A stretch of 64,000 nucleotides of DNA, from assembly GCF_002102255.1 (NCBI RefSeq), contig NZ_LQPH01000161.1, positions 32,219-96,218 on the forward strand. Reading direction: 5' to 3'. The DNA is from Mycobacterium nebraskense (lineage in GTDB: Bacteria > Actinomycetota > Actinomycetes > Mycobacteriales > Mycobacteriaceae). Made by a program: the position numbers and the translations under genes. Below the pieces are notes generated by a model. That model was not told the origin of the DNA and searched no databases. It worked only from the letters and a program-made list of their open reading frames with translations. Positions 47,814 through 56,556 of the stretch are shown piece by piece (the stretch's first letter is position 1; each line of letters starts with the position of its first letter).

Positions 47814-47858
47814 ACAAGGGACCGTTCGAATGTAGTGTCTAACTTCCGGTTTGGATAT

Positions 47859-50800
47859 TCAGAAGTCGTGCTCGGGACCGGCGAGGCCTTGCTGGTGGTC
47901 GTGTTGTTCGAGGGCGAGGCGTTCTCGGGCGCGGACAATTTTGCGTAGGGCATCGGCGCTGGGGTAGCCGAGTTCTTCGACCAGGGCCGGTGTGGGGTTC
48001 AGGAGCAGGCTCCATCCGGGTTTGCGGCCGCGGGCGGCCATGCGTTGTTCGGCCGCGGCGGCTTTGGCTTTGGCTTCGGGGCTTTGGGCGGCCATGCGCA
48101 GCTCGAGGGTGAGGGCTTTAAGTTCTGCGTCTTTTGTGGCCAGTTCGTCGGCGTGTTCGAACGGTGCTGGGGGGTTGGTTACAAAGTCGTCGAGGGCGGC
48201 CTGGTCGCGGTCGCGTTCGTGCTGCAGTCGTGCGTGGTGTTCGGGTAGGCCGGTGTAGAGGTTTTCCACGCGGCGCAGCAGTCCGAGTTGTTTGGGGCCG
48301 TTGACGTCGGAGCCTGGACCTGCGCCGGTGGATAACAGTTCAAGGCCGGAGATTTCTGCGGTGCGCGACGGCACGGCTAGTCGTAGTAGCAGTTGGTCGT
48401 GGGTGAGGTCGCGGGCGGCCAGGATGTCGATGCCGTAGATGGTGGCGCCGATGGGTTCGAAGCGGCTGGCGCCGCGGTCTTTGCCGGCGGTGTAGGCGCG
48501 CCGGCAGGCCGCAGCCAGTGCGTGGGAGGCGGGGACGCGCTCGGTGTAGGTGGTGTCTGCGACGGTCAGCCGTGGTGGCCCGCCGGCGGAGGCATGCGCG
48601 GCGGCTGCCCTGGCGAATGGAGTGAGCTCGTCGATGGCGCGTTGTTTGTTGGGAATCGCGCGCTCGAGCACACTGACTTGCCAGTCGCGGTTGCGCACCG
48701 ATTGACTGTGTGCGCGCTGCAGGGCGGTGAGGCGTTTGACGGTGTCGTCGAGTTCAACTTGGTGTATGTAGCGCGGGTCGCCGGTGGCGATGGCCTTGGT
48801 TTCTGCGGCGGCGGTCCCGATGTCACCGCCGGAAAGGTCGTCGATCTCGATATCGAGGACCTCGTTGCGGCGCATCTGTTCGATGAACAGCGTTTTGGCT
48901 TGGACTTTTTGCCACATGACGGTGTCGTAGGAGCCTTCGGTGACGTAGATGAAGATGTCGATGCCGTCGAGGTTTTGGTTGCCTTGGCGCTGAATGCGGC
49001 CTTCGCGTTGTTCAAGGTCGCGCGGGCGCCATGGCACGTCGACGTGATGCAGGGCGGCGGCTCGGGCTTGCACGTTGACCCCGGCGCCGATTTTCTCGGT
49101 GCTACCGATCAGCACTGAGACGTCTCCCCTAATGCACTGGGCGAACAGCGTTTTGATCTCTTGAAGATTTTTTGCCTCGTGGACGAAGCGGATCGCGGCT
49201 GCGGGCATGCCGCGCGCCACGAGTTCGTCTTTGATCGCCTGATAGATGGTGAACTGGGCGGGGTCTTTGGATGGGGTGCCGCGGTCGCAGAACATGATCT
49301 GCAGTGCCCCGGTGCCGGCCGGCGCGCCGGTGTCGGGATGGGTATAGGCGCGATGCGCGTGGCGGTAATGGACACGCATGGCTGCGTCGGCGACTGCGCA
49401 GGCGCGGCTGTGTCGGGGTTTGGGCAGGTGGGCCAACCGTGGATCCAACGACACGTTGCGCCCGTCGTTGCTGATTTTGAGTGGGTTGTCGCGTCGGGGA
49501 TTGCGTGAGTCGAGATGATCGAGGCGGTAGCCCAAGTCGGTAATGAAGTCGACGACTTCGATGTCGGGGTGCAAGCTGATGATTTGGCGTTGCCCGGTGC
49601 GAAGCGGCGGCAGCTCGACGGGGACTTGGTCGCGGGTGACGACGTCGGTGTAGACCGAGGACAGCGCCAGCAGGGCGGGCAGGTTGGTGAACTTCCCTAC
49701 TCGCGTGACGGGCCGCAGCTTAGTGCCCGTGGTGTTGACCTCGATGGTGGTGGTGGTCGCGGTAAACGCCGCACCCCAGTCCCCCAGGTCAGCGACCCCG
49801 GCGTGCTCTAAAAGGTCTGGCCGCAAGTAGGTTTGCATGACCCATAGCTCGCCTAATGAGTTGCTGATCGGTGTGCCGGTGGCGAAGGTCGCGACCCGTT
49901 CGACAACCCGGTGCGCGGGAATGCCTTTGGCCAGCGCCTCGTCGCGGCGCCGCTGGCGCAACACGGTGAGTTTGAGGGCGAGGTCCTCGGCACGTTGCGA
50001 TGCGTTGGGGCACGATAATTCTTCAATGTTGCAGGTGCGGCCCAAGTTCTTGTACGTGTCGGCCTCGTCGATCATCAGATAGTCACAACCGGATTCCTCA
50101 AACCGCAACCCAGTGTCTTTGGTGTTGGCGGCTACAAGTTTTTCTAGCCGCGCCTTGGCGCTTTTGATGGCGAGTTCGATGCGCTTTTTGCTGCGGTCGG
50201 CTTCGGCGGATTGGAGTTGTTCGCGCAATGTATCGAGCTGGTTTTCGATGTAGTCGACGCGCATATCCGTGGAGACGTTGATCGCGGTGAACGCCGACTG
50301 CGGGATGACAACGAGATCCCAATCACTTGAGGCGGTTTGGGCGATGAAGCGGCGCCGTCCATCAGCGGTGGTGGCCGCTGAGCCGAGCAGAATCTTGGCG
50401 GCCGGATACCACTGTTGGGCTTCGCGGCCAACTTGTTCGGTGATCGCATTGGGTACCACGAGCCAGGGTTGGCGTACCAACCCCAGGCGCCGCAGTTCCA
50501 GCGCTCCAGCGACCATGCTTCCCGTCTTGCCCGCTCCGACAACATGATCCAAGAGAACGGCGGGCTCGGAGATGATGCGCGCGGCGGCGTTGCGCTGGTA
50601 GAAGTGCGGCGTGAAGTGATCCGACATGCCAGGAAAACGCATGTGTGAGCCGTCGTAGGCAGGCGCGCGCCGCGAGTTGAAGCGCCGGTTGTATTCGGCG
50701 ACCAGGGTGTCGCGGCGGGTCTCGTCAGACCACAGCCAGCGGGTGAATTCCTCGCTGATTTTGGCCATTTTGGCTTGGGCGGCGAAGGTGGCCTGCAGGT

Positions 50801-53351
50801 CGAGGACACCGTCGTCGTTGTTGACGAGGACGGCTTTGGAGTTGCAGGCGGCCTCGAGCAGGCTGACCGCGTCGCAGCCGCGTCGGTCGGTTCCCCATTC
50901 GTCGGTCATCAGCCGGCCGTGGCGTTTGTAGGAGGCAACGTCGACGACCCAGCGCCCGCCGATGTGTTCGGCGACCACACCGGTGGCGTCGAATGTTTTC
51001 TCGGCGAAGGCGGCGACGACTTGGGCCGGGATCCACGGTGCCCCGGGGCGCATTTTGATGTCTTGGGCTTCACGCTGGGGCGGCAGCACCTGTTGCAGGG
51101 CGGCGGCGTAGTCGTTGTAGATCGGGTTGGTTTCGGCCGCATCGAGCGCGCGGGCGAGTTTGGTGCGCACGTTGCCGGACAGGGCACTCACGGCGGGGAC
51201 GAGTTCGTCGGGGTCGTCGAGGCTGGGATAGACCAGTCCAGCGATCAGGTCACGGGCGTCGTCGACTTCGACTTCTAGCAGGTTGGCGATTAGGTCGACG
51301 TCGACGCGCTGGGTGCGGTCCAGGCACACCGCCAACGCTTCTTCGGGGGTGTCGGCGGTGGCGCGCTCCAGCGGCGGGGTGAGCAGGTCGGTGGAAAAGA
51401 TGGGCGATTTCTGGGCGGAGCCGGTGTCTTCGTCGAAGATTTCCAATGAGGCGACCAGTGCCCATCCGGGGTCGTGGCGCATTCCGCCGTCGAGGTGACG
51501 CCGCTTCTTGTAGGGCGCGGGCGCTTCGGAGGCCTCGGTGTCCCATTGCGCGGCGACGTCGTCGGGCACGGGCCCGGTGTAGGGGCGCTCGGGGGTGCCT
51601 TCGGCGGTGCGCCAGGCGGTTTCGGCGGCGGCCAAGCGCTGATCGTGGCGTTCTTGGGTGACGGTGGGATAGACCCAGGTGAACCGGTTGAGGGGGCCAT
51701 GCTGGCGCACGTAGTTGTCGTAGAGGGTGTTGAGGTGTCCGCGGAGCTGGTCGCGCTCGGCGGCGGGCTGGCCGTCGCGTTGGGAGGCGATGAGGCTGAC
51801 GGCGACGTCGCGCAGGCCGATGAGTTCGCGGGTTTCTGCTAGCAGCGTTTTCGGGGTTTTGTGGGGTTCCCATTGGTGTCCGGCCCAGTATTCGATGCCG
51901 CGGTTGGCCTCGCTGTAGCGCAATGTGTAGAGCGGGGTGTCCTCACCGCGGTCGGCCGCGGTGATCAGGCCGGGGTCGAAGACGTCTGCGGAGACCTCGG
52001 TGAGTTCAGCCGGCGTGGCGGTTAATCCGAGCCCGTGCTTCATGGCCGAGTCGATGAGCAGGTGTAGCCGGTCGTGCAGCTGCTCGGCGAGCTCGGTGCC
52101 GCTGGTGCCGCTGGTGCCGCTGGTGCCGCGCACGACGAGTTGGTGGGAGCCGTTGAGTCCGCGGCCCAGGTGCATCTGGCCGAGCACGTTGTGGGGGTTG
52201 GCGACGAAATGGGAGTTGATGTGCAGGGTTTCGCCGGCGCCGGTGTCGGGGTCGGTGAGTTCGATGGCTTCGGTGTTGATCCAGGCGGGCAGTTCGTCTG
52301 GGGAGGGGGTTCGGGGATCGCGGCGGCGCAGGATGAGCAGGTCGGTGACGACCTCGGTGCCGGCCACCCGCGTAAACGCCTTCGACGGGAGCCGGATCGC
52401 GCCGATGAGGTCGGCTTTGGCCGAAATGTCACGCCGGGCGACCGATTTCGCCGCATCCAGGGTGTAGCGGCTGGTCAGCACAGCCACGTATCCACCGGGG
52501 GCAATCAGCGCGAGGGATTTGACGATGAAGTGGTTATGGATGGAGTGACGGGCGGGGTTGTGGGCGGGGTCGGTGACCGCGTAGCGGCCGAAGGGGACGT
52601 TGCCGACGGCGGCGGCGAAGCTGTTTTCGGGGACGTGAGTGGATTCGAAACCTTCGTGGCGGATCTGGGCCGATGGGTAGAGCAGGGCGGCGATGGCTGC
52701 GGTGGTGGCGTCACTTTCCACACCAACCATGACTGCCTCATCGGGGGCGTGAGCGATGAATGTTCCTGCTCCGCAACCTGGTTCGAGGACCTTGCCACCG
52801 CTAAACCCGGCCCGACCTAGTGCTTCCCACACCACGGCGGCGATGGCGGGATCGGTGTAGTGGGCGTTGAGGATGGAGGCCTCTGCCTGGCGGTATTGGT
52901 CGCGATCGAGCAACTCGGCCAGGGTGTCCCGTTCGGCGGTGAGGTCGCTGGCGCGGGGGTCGAACACCTGGGGTACCGCACCCCAGCCTGACCAGGTGGC
53001 CAGGACACGTTGTTCGGCTGGGGTGGCCGGCCGCTGCGCGTCTTGCAGGGCGCGCAGCAGCTGGACGGCGGCAATGTTGGCGCGGATGCGTGCTTTGGAC
53101 CCCGATGGCACCAGGGTGTCGAGGCTTGCCGGAAAATCGGTGGGGCTGGTGAATTCTTCTATCCGCTGCTCGGCGGCCGGAGTCGGTTCGTCTGATACAG
53201 CCGGGCTTTGTACGGTGCCCGCCGGCGGGTCGATTGGCTGGTGGGCTGGTGTGCGCGGGTTCGGCCGCGGCAGCGGGGCGCCGCCGGGGTCAATCGAGCG
53301 CGGATCGGTGGGCTGATCGGCCTCATCGAACAGTGAGGGCTGGGCGTTTAC
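47859..53351 (-). CDS. Giant N6-adenine methylase / SNF2-type helicase fusion
   Basis: About 1830 aa. After QPSLFDE (a beta-clamp-binding-like motif) and a linker, a methylase has the SAM loop VLEPGCGAGTF and the catalytic NVPFG (NPPY-type). Then comes a SF2/SNF2 helicase with HVVGAGKTGSM, MIDEADTYKNLG, TGTPISNSLGELW and EGRIQRQGN. Such proteins are carried by many plasmids and phages and are linked to anti-restriction (DarB-like) or DNA protection. The start is unclear: the frame is open far upstream across the preceding gene, coding character begins near the GTA at 53351, and the first standard start after it is GTG at 53111. Confidence 0.85.
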   Translation of the reverse strand, partial: VNAQPSLFDEADQPTDPRSIDPGGAPLPRPNPRTPAHQPIDPPAGTVQSPAVSDEPTPAAEQRIEEFTSPTDFPASLDTLVPSGSKARIRANIAAVQLLRALQDAQRPATPAEQRVLATWSGWGAVPQVFDPRASDLTAERDTLAELLDRDQYRQAEASILNAHYTDPAIAAVVWEALGRAGFSGGKVLEPGCGAGTFIAHAPDEAVMVGVESDATTAAIAALLYPSAQIRHEGFESTHVPENSFAAAVGNVPFGRYAVTDPAHNPARHSIHNHFIVKSLALIAPGGYVAVLTSRYTLDAAKSVARRDISAKADLIGAIRLPSKAFTRVAGTEVVTDLLILRRRDPRTPSPDELPAWINTEAIELTDPDTGAGETLHINSHFVANPHNVLGQMHLGRGLNGSHQLVVRGTSGTSGTSGTELAEQLHDRLHLLIDSAMKHGLGLTATPAELTEVSADVFDPGLITAADRGEDTPLYTLRYSEANRGIEYWAGHQWEPHKTPKTLLAETRELIGLRDVAVSLIASQRDGQPAAERDQLRGHLNTLYDNYVRQHGPLNRFTWVYPTVTQERHDQRLAAAETAWRTAEGTPERPYTGPVPDDVAAQWDTEASEAPAPYKKRRHLDGGMRHDPGWALVASLEIFDEDTGSAQKSPIFSTDLLTPPLERATADTPEEALAVCLDRTQRVDVDLIANLLEVEVDDARDLIAGLVYPSLDDPDELVPAVSALSGNVRTKLARALDAAETNPIYNDYAAALQQVLPPQREAQDIKMRPGAPWIPAQVVAAFAEKTFDATGVVAEHIGGRWVVDVASYKRHGRLMTDEWGTDRRGCDAVSLLEAACNSKAVLVNNDDGVLDLQATFAAQAKMAKISEEFTRWLWSDETRRDTLVAEYNRRFNSRRAPAYDGSHMRFPGMSDHFTPHFYQRNAAARIISEPAVLLDHVVGAGKTGSMVAGALELRRLGLVRQPWLVVPNAITEQVGREAQQWYPAAKILLGSAATTADGRRRFIAQTASSDWDLVVIPQSAFTAINVSTDMRVDYIENQLDTLREQLQSAEADRSKKRIELAIKSAKARLEKLVAANTKDTGLRFEESGCDYLMIDEADTYKNLGRTCNIEELSCPNASQRAEDLALKLTVLRQRRRDEALAKGIPAHRVVERVATFATGTPISNSLGELWVMQTYLRPDLLEHAGVADLGDWGAAFTATTTTIEVNTTGTKLRPVTRVGKFTNLPALLALSSVYTDVVTRDQVPVELPPLRTGQRQIISLHPDIEVVDFITDLGYRLDHLDSRNPRRDNPLKISNDGRNVSLDPRLAHLPKPRHSRACAVADAAMRVHYRHAHRAYTHPDTGAPAGTGALQIMFCDRGTPSKDPAQFTIYQAIKDELVARGMPAAAIRFVHEAKNLQEIKTLFAQCIRGDVSVLIGSTEKIGAGVNVQARAAALHHVDVPWRPRDLEQREGRIQRQGNQNLDGIDIFIYVTEGSYDTVMWQKVQAKTLFIEQMRRNEVLDIEIDDLSGGDIGTAAAETKAIATGDPRYIHQVELDDTVKRLTALQRAHSQSVRNRDWQVSVLERAIPNKQRAIDELTPFARAAAAHASAGGPPRLTVADTTYTERVPASHALAAACRRAYTAGKDRGASRFEPIGATIYGIDILAARDLTHDQLLLRLAVPSRTAEISGLELLSTGAGPGSDVNGPKQLGLLRRVENLYTGLPEHHARLQHERDRDQAALDDFVTNPPAPFEHADELATKDAELKALTLELRMAAQSPEAKAKAAAAEQRMAARGRKPGWSLLLNPTPALVEELGYPSADALRKIVRARERLALEQHDHQQGLAGPEHDF

Positions 53352-54148
53352 CGCTCGGGTATGCCGTCGTCGCGCAGATCGGTGTAGACCATCTGAGCCA
53401 GCGTGCTCGTGAGCGGATCGTCCGGGCCGCTCGGTAGGGGCAGGCCATCCTCGGCCCGGGCGGCTAGCAGGTATCCGGCCTTGATCCGAAACACCGCCGA
53501 GTAATTCGGGTCCGGCCACAGATCCGCGATCAGCGCCTCGATGTTCTGGCTGGGGTCGCTGCGATACTGGGGCCGGGTCCAGCGTTGATCCCAGGGCACC
53601 TGACTGCGATCGGGCGCTGGGTCGTTGTGCTCCCCCCACAGGTTGCTGGGCTGGCCGTCCTCGGTCGGGATCTGCTCGTAGAGCTCGTTGTTGAGCACGA
53701 TCTCCATCGCCTGGCTGCGTGCGGTGTTCAGCATCCCTGCCTTGGTCAGGTAATCCGGATGCTCGCCGCGGCTGCGGGTCCACGCCCCTACCGCCTGGGC
53801 GCCCATCTCGGCCGCCAGCTCGGCGACCTGGTAGCTGATCCTGGCCGCCTGGCTGTCCAGGAATGTCTCGCGTTGGGCTGGGCTCCACTGCGGGGGCAGC
53901 TCGAGCGGGCCCGCGTAGGCCTCCGCCACGATCTGGCGTATCTCTGGGCTCGTCACCACCACCGTCCCCGCCGAAGATGTCGAACAGACCCGGCTGGTGT
54001 GGATCTGGCCGCGTCCTCCGTGCCATATTGTGCGCTCCGATCGGCTCGAGTCGGGGTCGGGGTAACCGTGGTTAGCCATAAACTGGCGCAGCCGACGCTC
54101 AGCGACCCGTCTTCGTGCCGCAGCCGAGCGTGCATCGGGGGAGGTCAT
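53348..54148 (-). CDS. Unknown protein encoded before the methylase-helicase
   Basis: 266 aa from the ATG at 54148, which overlaps the stop of the 54-aa gene (ATGA). A GTG at 54202 is the alternative. The N-terminus is basic and helical (SPDARSAAARRRVAERRLRQ). The middle contains AARISYQVAELAAEMGAQAV and HPDYLTKAGMLNTARSQAME, and the end is acidic. There are no TM helices. The stop lies at the point where the methylase-helicase frame becomes coding, so the two may be translated together or act as partners. No family recognised. Confidence 0.7.
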   Translation of the reverse strand: MTSPDARSAAARRRVAERRLRQFMANHGYPDPDSSRSERTIWHGGRGQIHTSRVCSTSSAGTVVVTSPEIRQIVAEAYAGPLELPPQWSPAQRETFLDSQAARISYQVAELAAEMGAQAVGAWTRSRGEHPDYLTKAGMLNTARSQAMEIVLNNELYEQIPTEDGQPSNLWGEHNDPAPDRSQVPWDQRWTRPQYRSDPSQNIEALIADLWPDPNYSAVFRIKAGYLLAARAEDGLPLPSGPDDPLTSTLAQMVYTDLRDDGIPER

Positions 54149-54309
54149 GTCGTTGTGCCGCAGTCGAATAATGTCGGGGTGAAGATCTTCCGGTTGGACC
54201 ACGAGACCTCGGTACGCGCCGCGTAGGCGCCGCTTTGCGATGTGGCAGATAGGATTTCGACTCGGTCCCAGTCGCGCAGCTCGATGTCATACAGGGTGTT
54301 TGCGCTCAT
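54145..54309 (-). CDS. 54-aa protein in the WhiB-NusA-like operon
   Basis: Starts MSANTLYDIELRDWDRVEIL and ends LFDCGTTT. AAAGG stands about 8 nt before the ATG, and the TGA overlaps the ATG of the next gene (ATGA), so it is very likely translated. It begins 15 bp after the NusA-like gene. The sequence is beta-rich with a single Cys and has no recognised family. Gene finders could miss it because of its size. Confidence 0.65.
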   Translation of the reverse strand: MSANTLYDIELRDWDRVEILSATSQSGAYAARTEVSWSNRKIFTPTLFDCGTTT

Positions 54310-54324
54310 TGGGTTGCCTTTCGG

Positions 54325-54828
54325 TTACTGGGATCGGGGGCAACTGCCTGGTGGTGCAACCATGGGGGCACGATTTGCGCCAGTGGCGGTGCGGATGTGA
54401 ATGCTGCAGGAGGTCAGCTGCCGGACAAGGCGCAAGTTGTGACCAACCTTGCCTAGTGCGCGCGCATAGTCATCGGGGTTGACGTAAACGCGGATGCGGC
54501 GCTGTTCAGGGTTGATGACTTCGGCGATCGCAGACTTGATTCCCAGTGCGTTGATCACGTACCTGGCAGTGTCGCTGTCGTAGGCGATGATGCTGACATG
54601 TTCGCCGCAGAGGCGCTTTTCGACGTCGGCGATACGCAGGCCGCCCCACCCGATACAGACGGCGACCGCGTTGATCCCGCGAACACGTGATCGGACCGCG
54701 ACTTTAGCCAACAGTCCGGGCTCGCGTGCGACCGCAATGATTTCGACGGAGCCGTTGGCCAGTTCGGGCACCCGAGCTGTCAGCGCCGCTCGAACGGGAC
54801 ATGTGATCATCGGATGGCGCCCTTTCAA
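54325..54828 (-). CDS. NusA-like KH-domain RNA-binding protein
   Basis: 167 aa. Residues 20-145 match the tandem KH domains of NusA in order: VPELANGSVEIIAVAREPG, KVAVRSRVRGINAVAVCIGW, then ALGKVGHNLRLVRQLT with GKVG as the second GxxG loop. The RNA-polymerase-binding N-terminal domain and S1 domain of full NusA are absent. It would bind RNA and might compete with or assist host NusA in antitermination of the long plasmid operons. ATG start overlaps the winged-helix gene (4 nt). Confidence 0.85.
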   Translation of the reverse strand: MKGRHPMITCPVRAALTARVPELANGSVEIIAVAREPGLLAKVAVRSRVRGINAVAVCIGWGGLRIADVEKRLCGEHVSIIAYDSDTARYVINALGIKSAIAEVINPEQRRIRVYVNPDDYARALGKVGHNLRLVRQLTSCSIHIRTATGANRAPMVAPPGSCPRSQ

Positions 54829-55148
54829 CGTGGCGCCGGCTGGCCGTCCGAGGCGCTGAAAGCGGCTTCCAGGGCGGCGATTTCGCGGTCGGCGGGGTTG
54901 GCGGCCGCCGTCCAGGTGACCTCGCGGCCTTCACGGCCACCGCGGGTCAGCAGGCCTTGACGCTCAAGGCCGCACAGCACCCGGTAGATCTGCTCGTGGA
55001 TCGGGGCGCAGGATATCGCGACCCCCGCGACCGGCACGTCAGGCGCGTGCAGGCGCAACTGTGCCGTCGTGAGGGGCCGTTGCGCGATGCGGAGTTGGGC
55101 GAGCAGGTCGTCGCGCAGGACGCGGGTGGCTGCGCTGCTGCTAGGCAC
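54825..55148 (-). CDS. Winged-helix regulator
   Basis: 107 aa. It shows a helix-turn-helix with wing: RDDLLAQLRIAQRPLTTAQL, EQIYRVLCGLERQGLLTRGG, then REVTWTAA. This is typical of small MarR/PadR-like or replication-type winged helices that sense nothing obvious. The start lies 8 nt inside whiB and the stop overlaps the NusA-like gene. Probably a transcription factor of the same operon. Confidence 0.72.
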   Translation of the reverse strand: MPSSSAATRVLRDDLLAQLRIAQRPLTTAQLRLHAPDVPVAGVAISCAPIHEQIYRVLCGLERQGLLTRGGREGREVTWTAAANPADREIAALEAAFSASDGQPAPR

Positions 55149-55563
55149 TGGCCTTCTCCCTTAGCGTCGCACTTGCCCTGGACGCGGGTTTAGCCGCTTG
55201 TCGGCGGCGCAGGTCGCGCTGGGTGGCCGCGAAGTGCACGGCCTGACGGATTTGCAGGGACCGCAGCCGTAGCGCTGGGGGTTGGTTTCGGTAGCGGGCG
55301 ATGACCTCGCGTAATTGCGCTCGAGCGGCCTTGAGGGCGGCGACGTCACGGGCGCCGGGCATGGCCACGCTCGCCCACACCCCATCGGTAGCGCCAAATC
55401 TGAGGGCGTTCTGGGCGCAGGCGACGATGATGGGGCAGTTGGTGCAGATCGCTGCCGACTCTCGCTCCCCGCTATATCCCCTGAACCAGGTGTCGGGGTC
55501 TTCGTACTCGCACAGGCCGGTGTCGGCTCGCAAGGGTCGGATGGTGGTCACGGCGCTCTCCAT
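55141..55563 (-). CDS. WhiB-family iron-sulfur regulator
   Basis: 140 aa. Four cysteines are in the WhiB arrangement: C18 (GLCEYEDPDTWF), then C40-x2-C43-x5-C49 (CTNCPIIVAC), followed by the turn DGVWASV that corresponds to G-[VI]-W-G-G. A basic C-terminal tail (RDLRRRQAAK) would contact DNA. WhiB proteins hold a 4Fe-4S cluster and act with the housekeeping sigma factor. It heads the operon, and a TATAAT 5 nt before the ATG suggests a leaderless transcript. Confidence 0.92.
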   Translation of the reverse strand: MESAVTTIRPLRADTGLCEYEDPDTWFRGYSGERESAAICTNCPIIVACAQNALRFGATDGVWASVAMPGARDVAALKAARAQLREVIARYRNQPPALRLRSLQIRQAVHFAATQRDLRRRQAAKPASRASATLREKASA

Positions 55564-55884
55564 TCCTAATTATACCTGTGCATCATATTGTGTATGTTGT
55601 GTACTGACTACGTTTATAGCTGCTCATGCGCTGATAGGCAACATCAGTGCAGATGAAGGTTTCGGCAGAGTAAGTCGACACAGTTCAAGGGCGTACAGCG
55701 TATTGGCACCCCTGCGCATCTGCTGCGCGAAACCATGCTTTTCTGCCTTAAACAGGCTATTTCTGTGCATCTCTCGCGTGGCACATCTGTTGGGATCCCG
55801 TGTCCGACCGTGGCTGAACGTGGTCAACTTCTATAGTTAACTTGCAAGTATCCGAGAGGTCGTCGGTCGACGACGGCGGCGACG
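55564..55884. promoter_or_regulatory. Divergent promoter region between whiB and the XRE regulator
   Basis: 321 bases, markedly AT-richer than the surroundings. Leftward, TATAAT (55569-55574 on the minus strand) stands 5 nt before the whiB ATG. Rightward, TATAGT at 55832-55837 is a likely -10 for the XRE gene, with a perfect hairpin GTCGTC-GGTC-GACGAC shortly before its start. No gene is seen in the middle part. Confidence 0.55.
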
Positions 55885-56556
55885 ATGGCGAAGGACACGG
55901 TGAGCACCAAGGCGACTCCACCTGGCGAGAGCCCGCTAGAGCGGGTCGGCAAGGCCGTTGCCGACCGCCGAGTCGAAGTTGGGCTGGAAACGCAGCGAGA
56001 GCTAGCTGACGCGGCGAATGTGTCGCTGAACACGGCCGCGTTGCTTGAGCGCGGCAAGTCATTTCCTCATCGGATCAACCGCGTGAAGTTCGAAGATGCC
56101 CTGCAGTGGCCGCGCGGCACCCTCGATGCGCTACGCCGCGGTGAGCCCATCCCGCAGACCCAACCGCGCCCGGCAGCGGCGCTCACGGCGCAGCCCTCGT
56201 TCGAGTCGGTGTCGACCGATCCGCGCACCACGTTGCAGGCCTTGGGAATCGCTAAGGCGATAGCGGCGATATCTGCGATATGCGCACAGATTCTGGTGCG
56301 CCACAGCAACAGTGCACAGGCGAAGGCAACGCTGCGCGACCTCGACGATCAACTGTTGCAGTTAGAGTCGCTCATTGTCGCGAGTCTGCCGCACGTGCGC
56401 GGAAAGTCGTTTAGCGAGACCATGTCGGCGCTGACCGAGCTGCACGAGTATCGCGACGTCATCCGCGACGCCGCCGGGGACGCGCAGGCCTCGACCGAAA
56501 CTGCTACGCCATCGGCCGGCGCGCCACGTACGAGGCTGGCATCGGCGAAATCCTGA
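55885..56556 (+). CDS. XRE-type HTH regulator divergent from whiB
   Basis: 223 aa; a GTG at 55900 with AAGGA 4 nt before it is an alternative start. The HTH lies at about residues 18-85 (RVEVGLETQRELADAANVSL, then FEDALQWPRGTLDALRRGE). The C-terminal half is a long helix set (KATLRDLDDQLLQLESLIVA). The architecture is that of the regulators at 14910 and 29085. It probably controls the operon that starts with whiB and its own gene. Confidence 0.8.
   Translation: MAKDTVSTKATPPGESPLERVGKAVADRRVEVGLETQRELADAANVSLNTAALLERGKSFPHRINRVKFEDALQWPRGTLDALRRGEPIPQTQPRPAAALTAQPSFESVSTDPRTTLQALGIAKAIAAISAICAQILVRHSNSAQAKATLRDLDDQLLQLESLIVASLPHVRGKSFSETMSALTELHEYRDVIRDAAGDAQASTETATPSAGAPRTRLASAKS

Noticed and set aside
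53352..54026. Extended N-terminus of the methylase-helicase
   Set aside because: This 675-bp extension is the shadow of the convincing gene at 53348-54148 in another frame and reads as Gly/Arg/Pro-rich nonsense.
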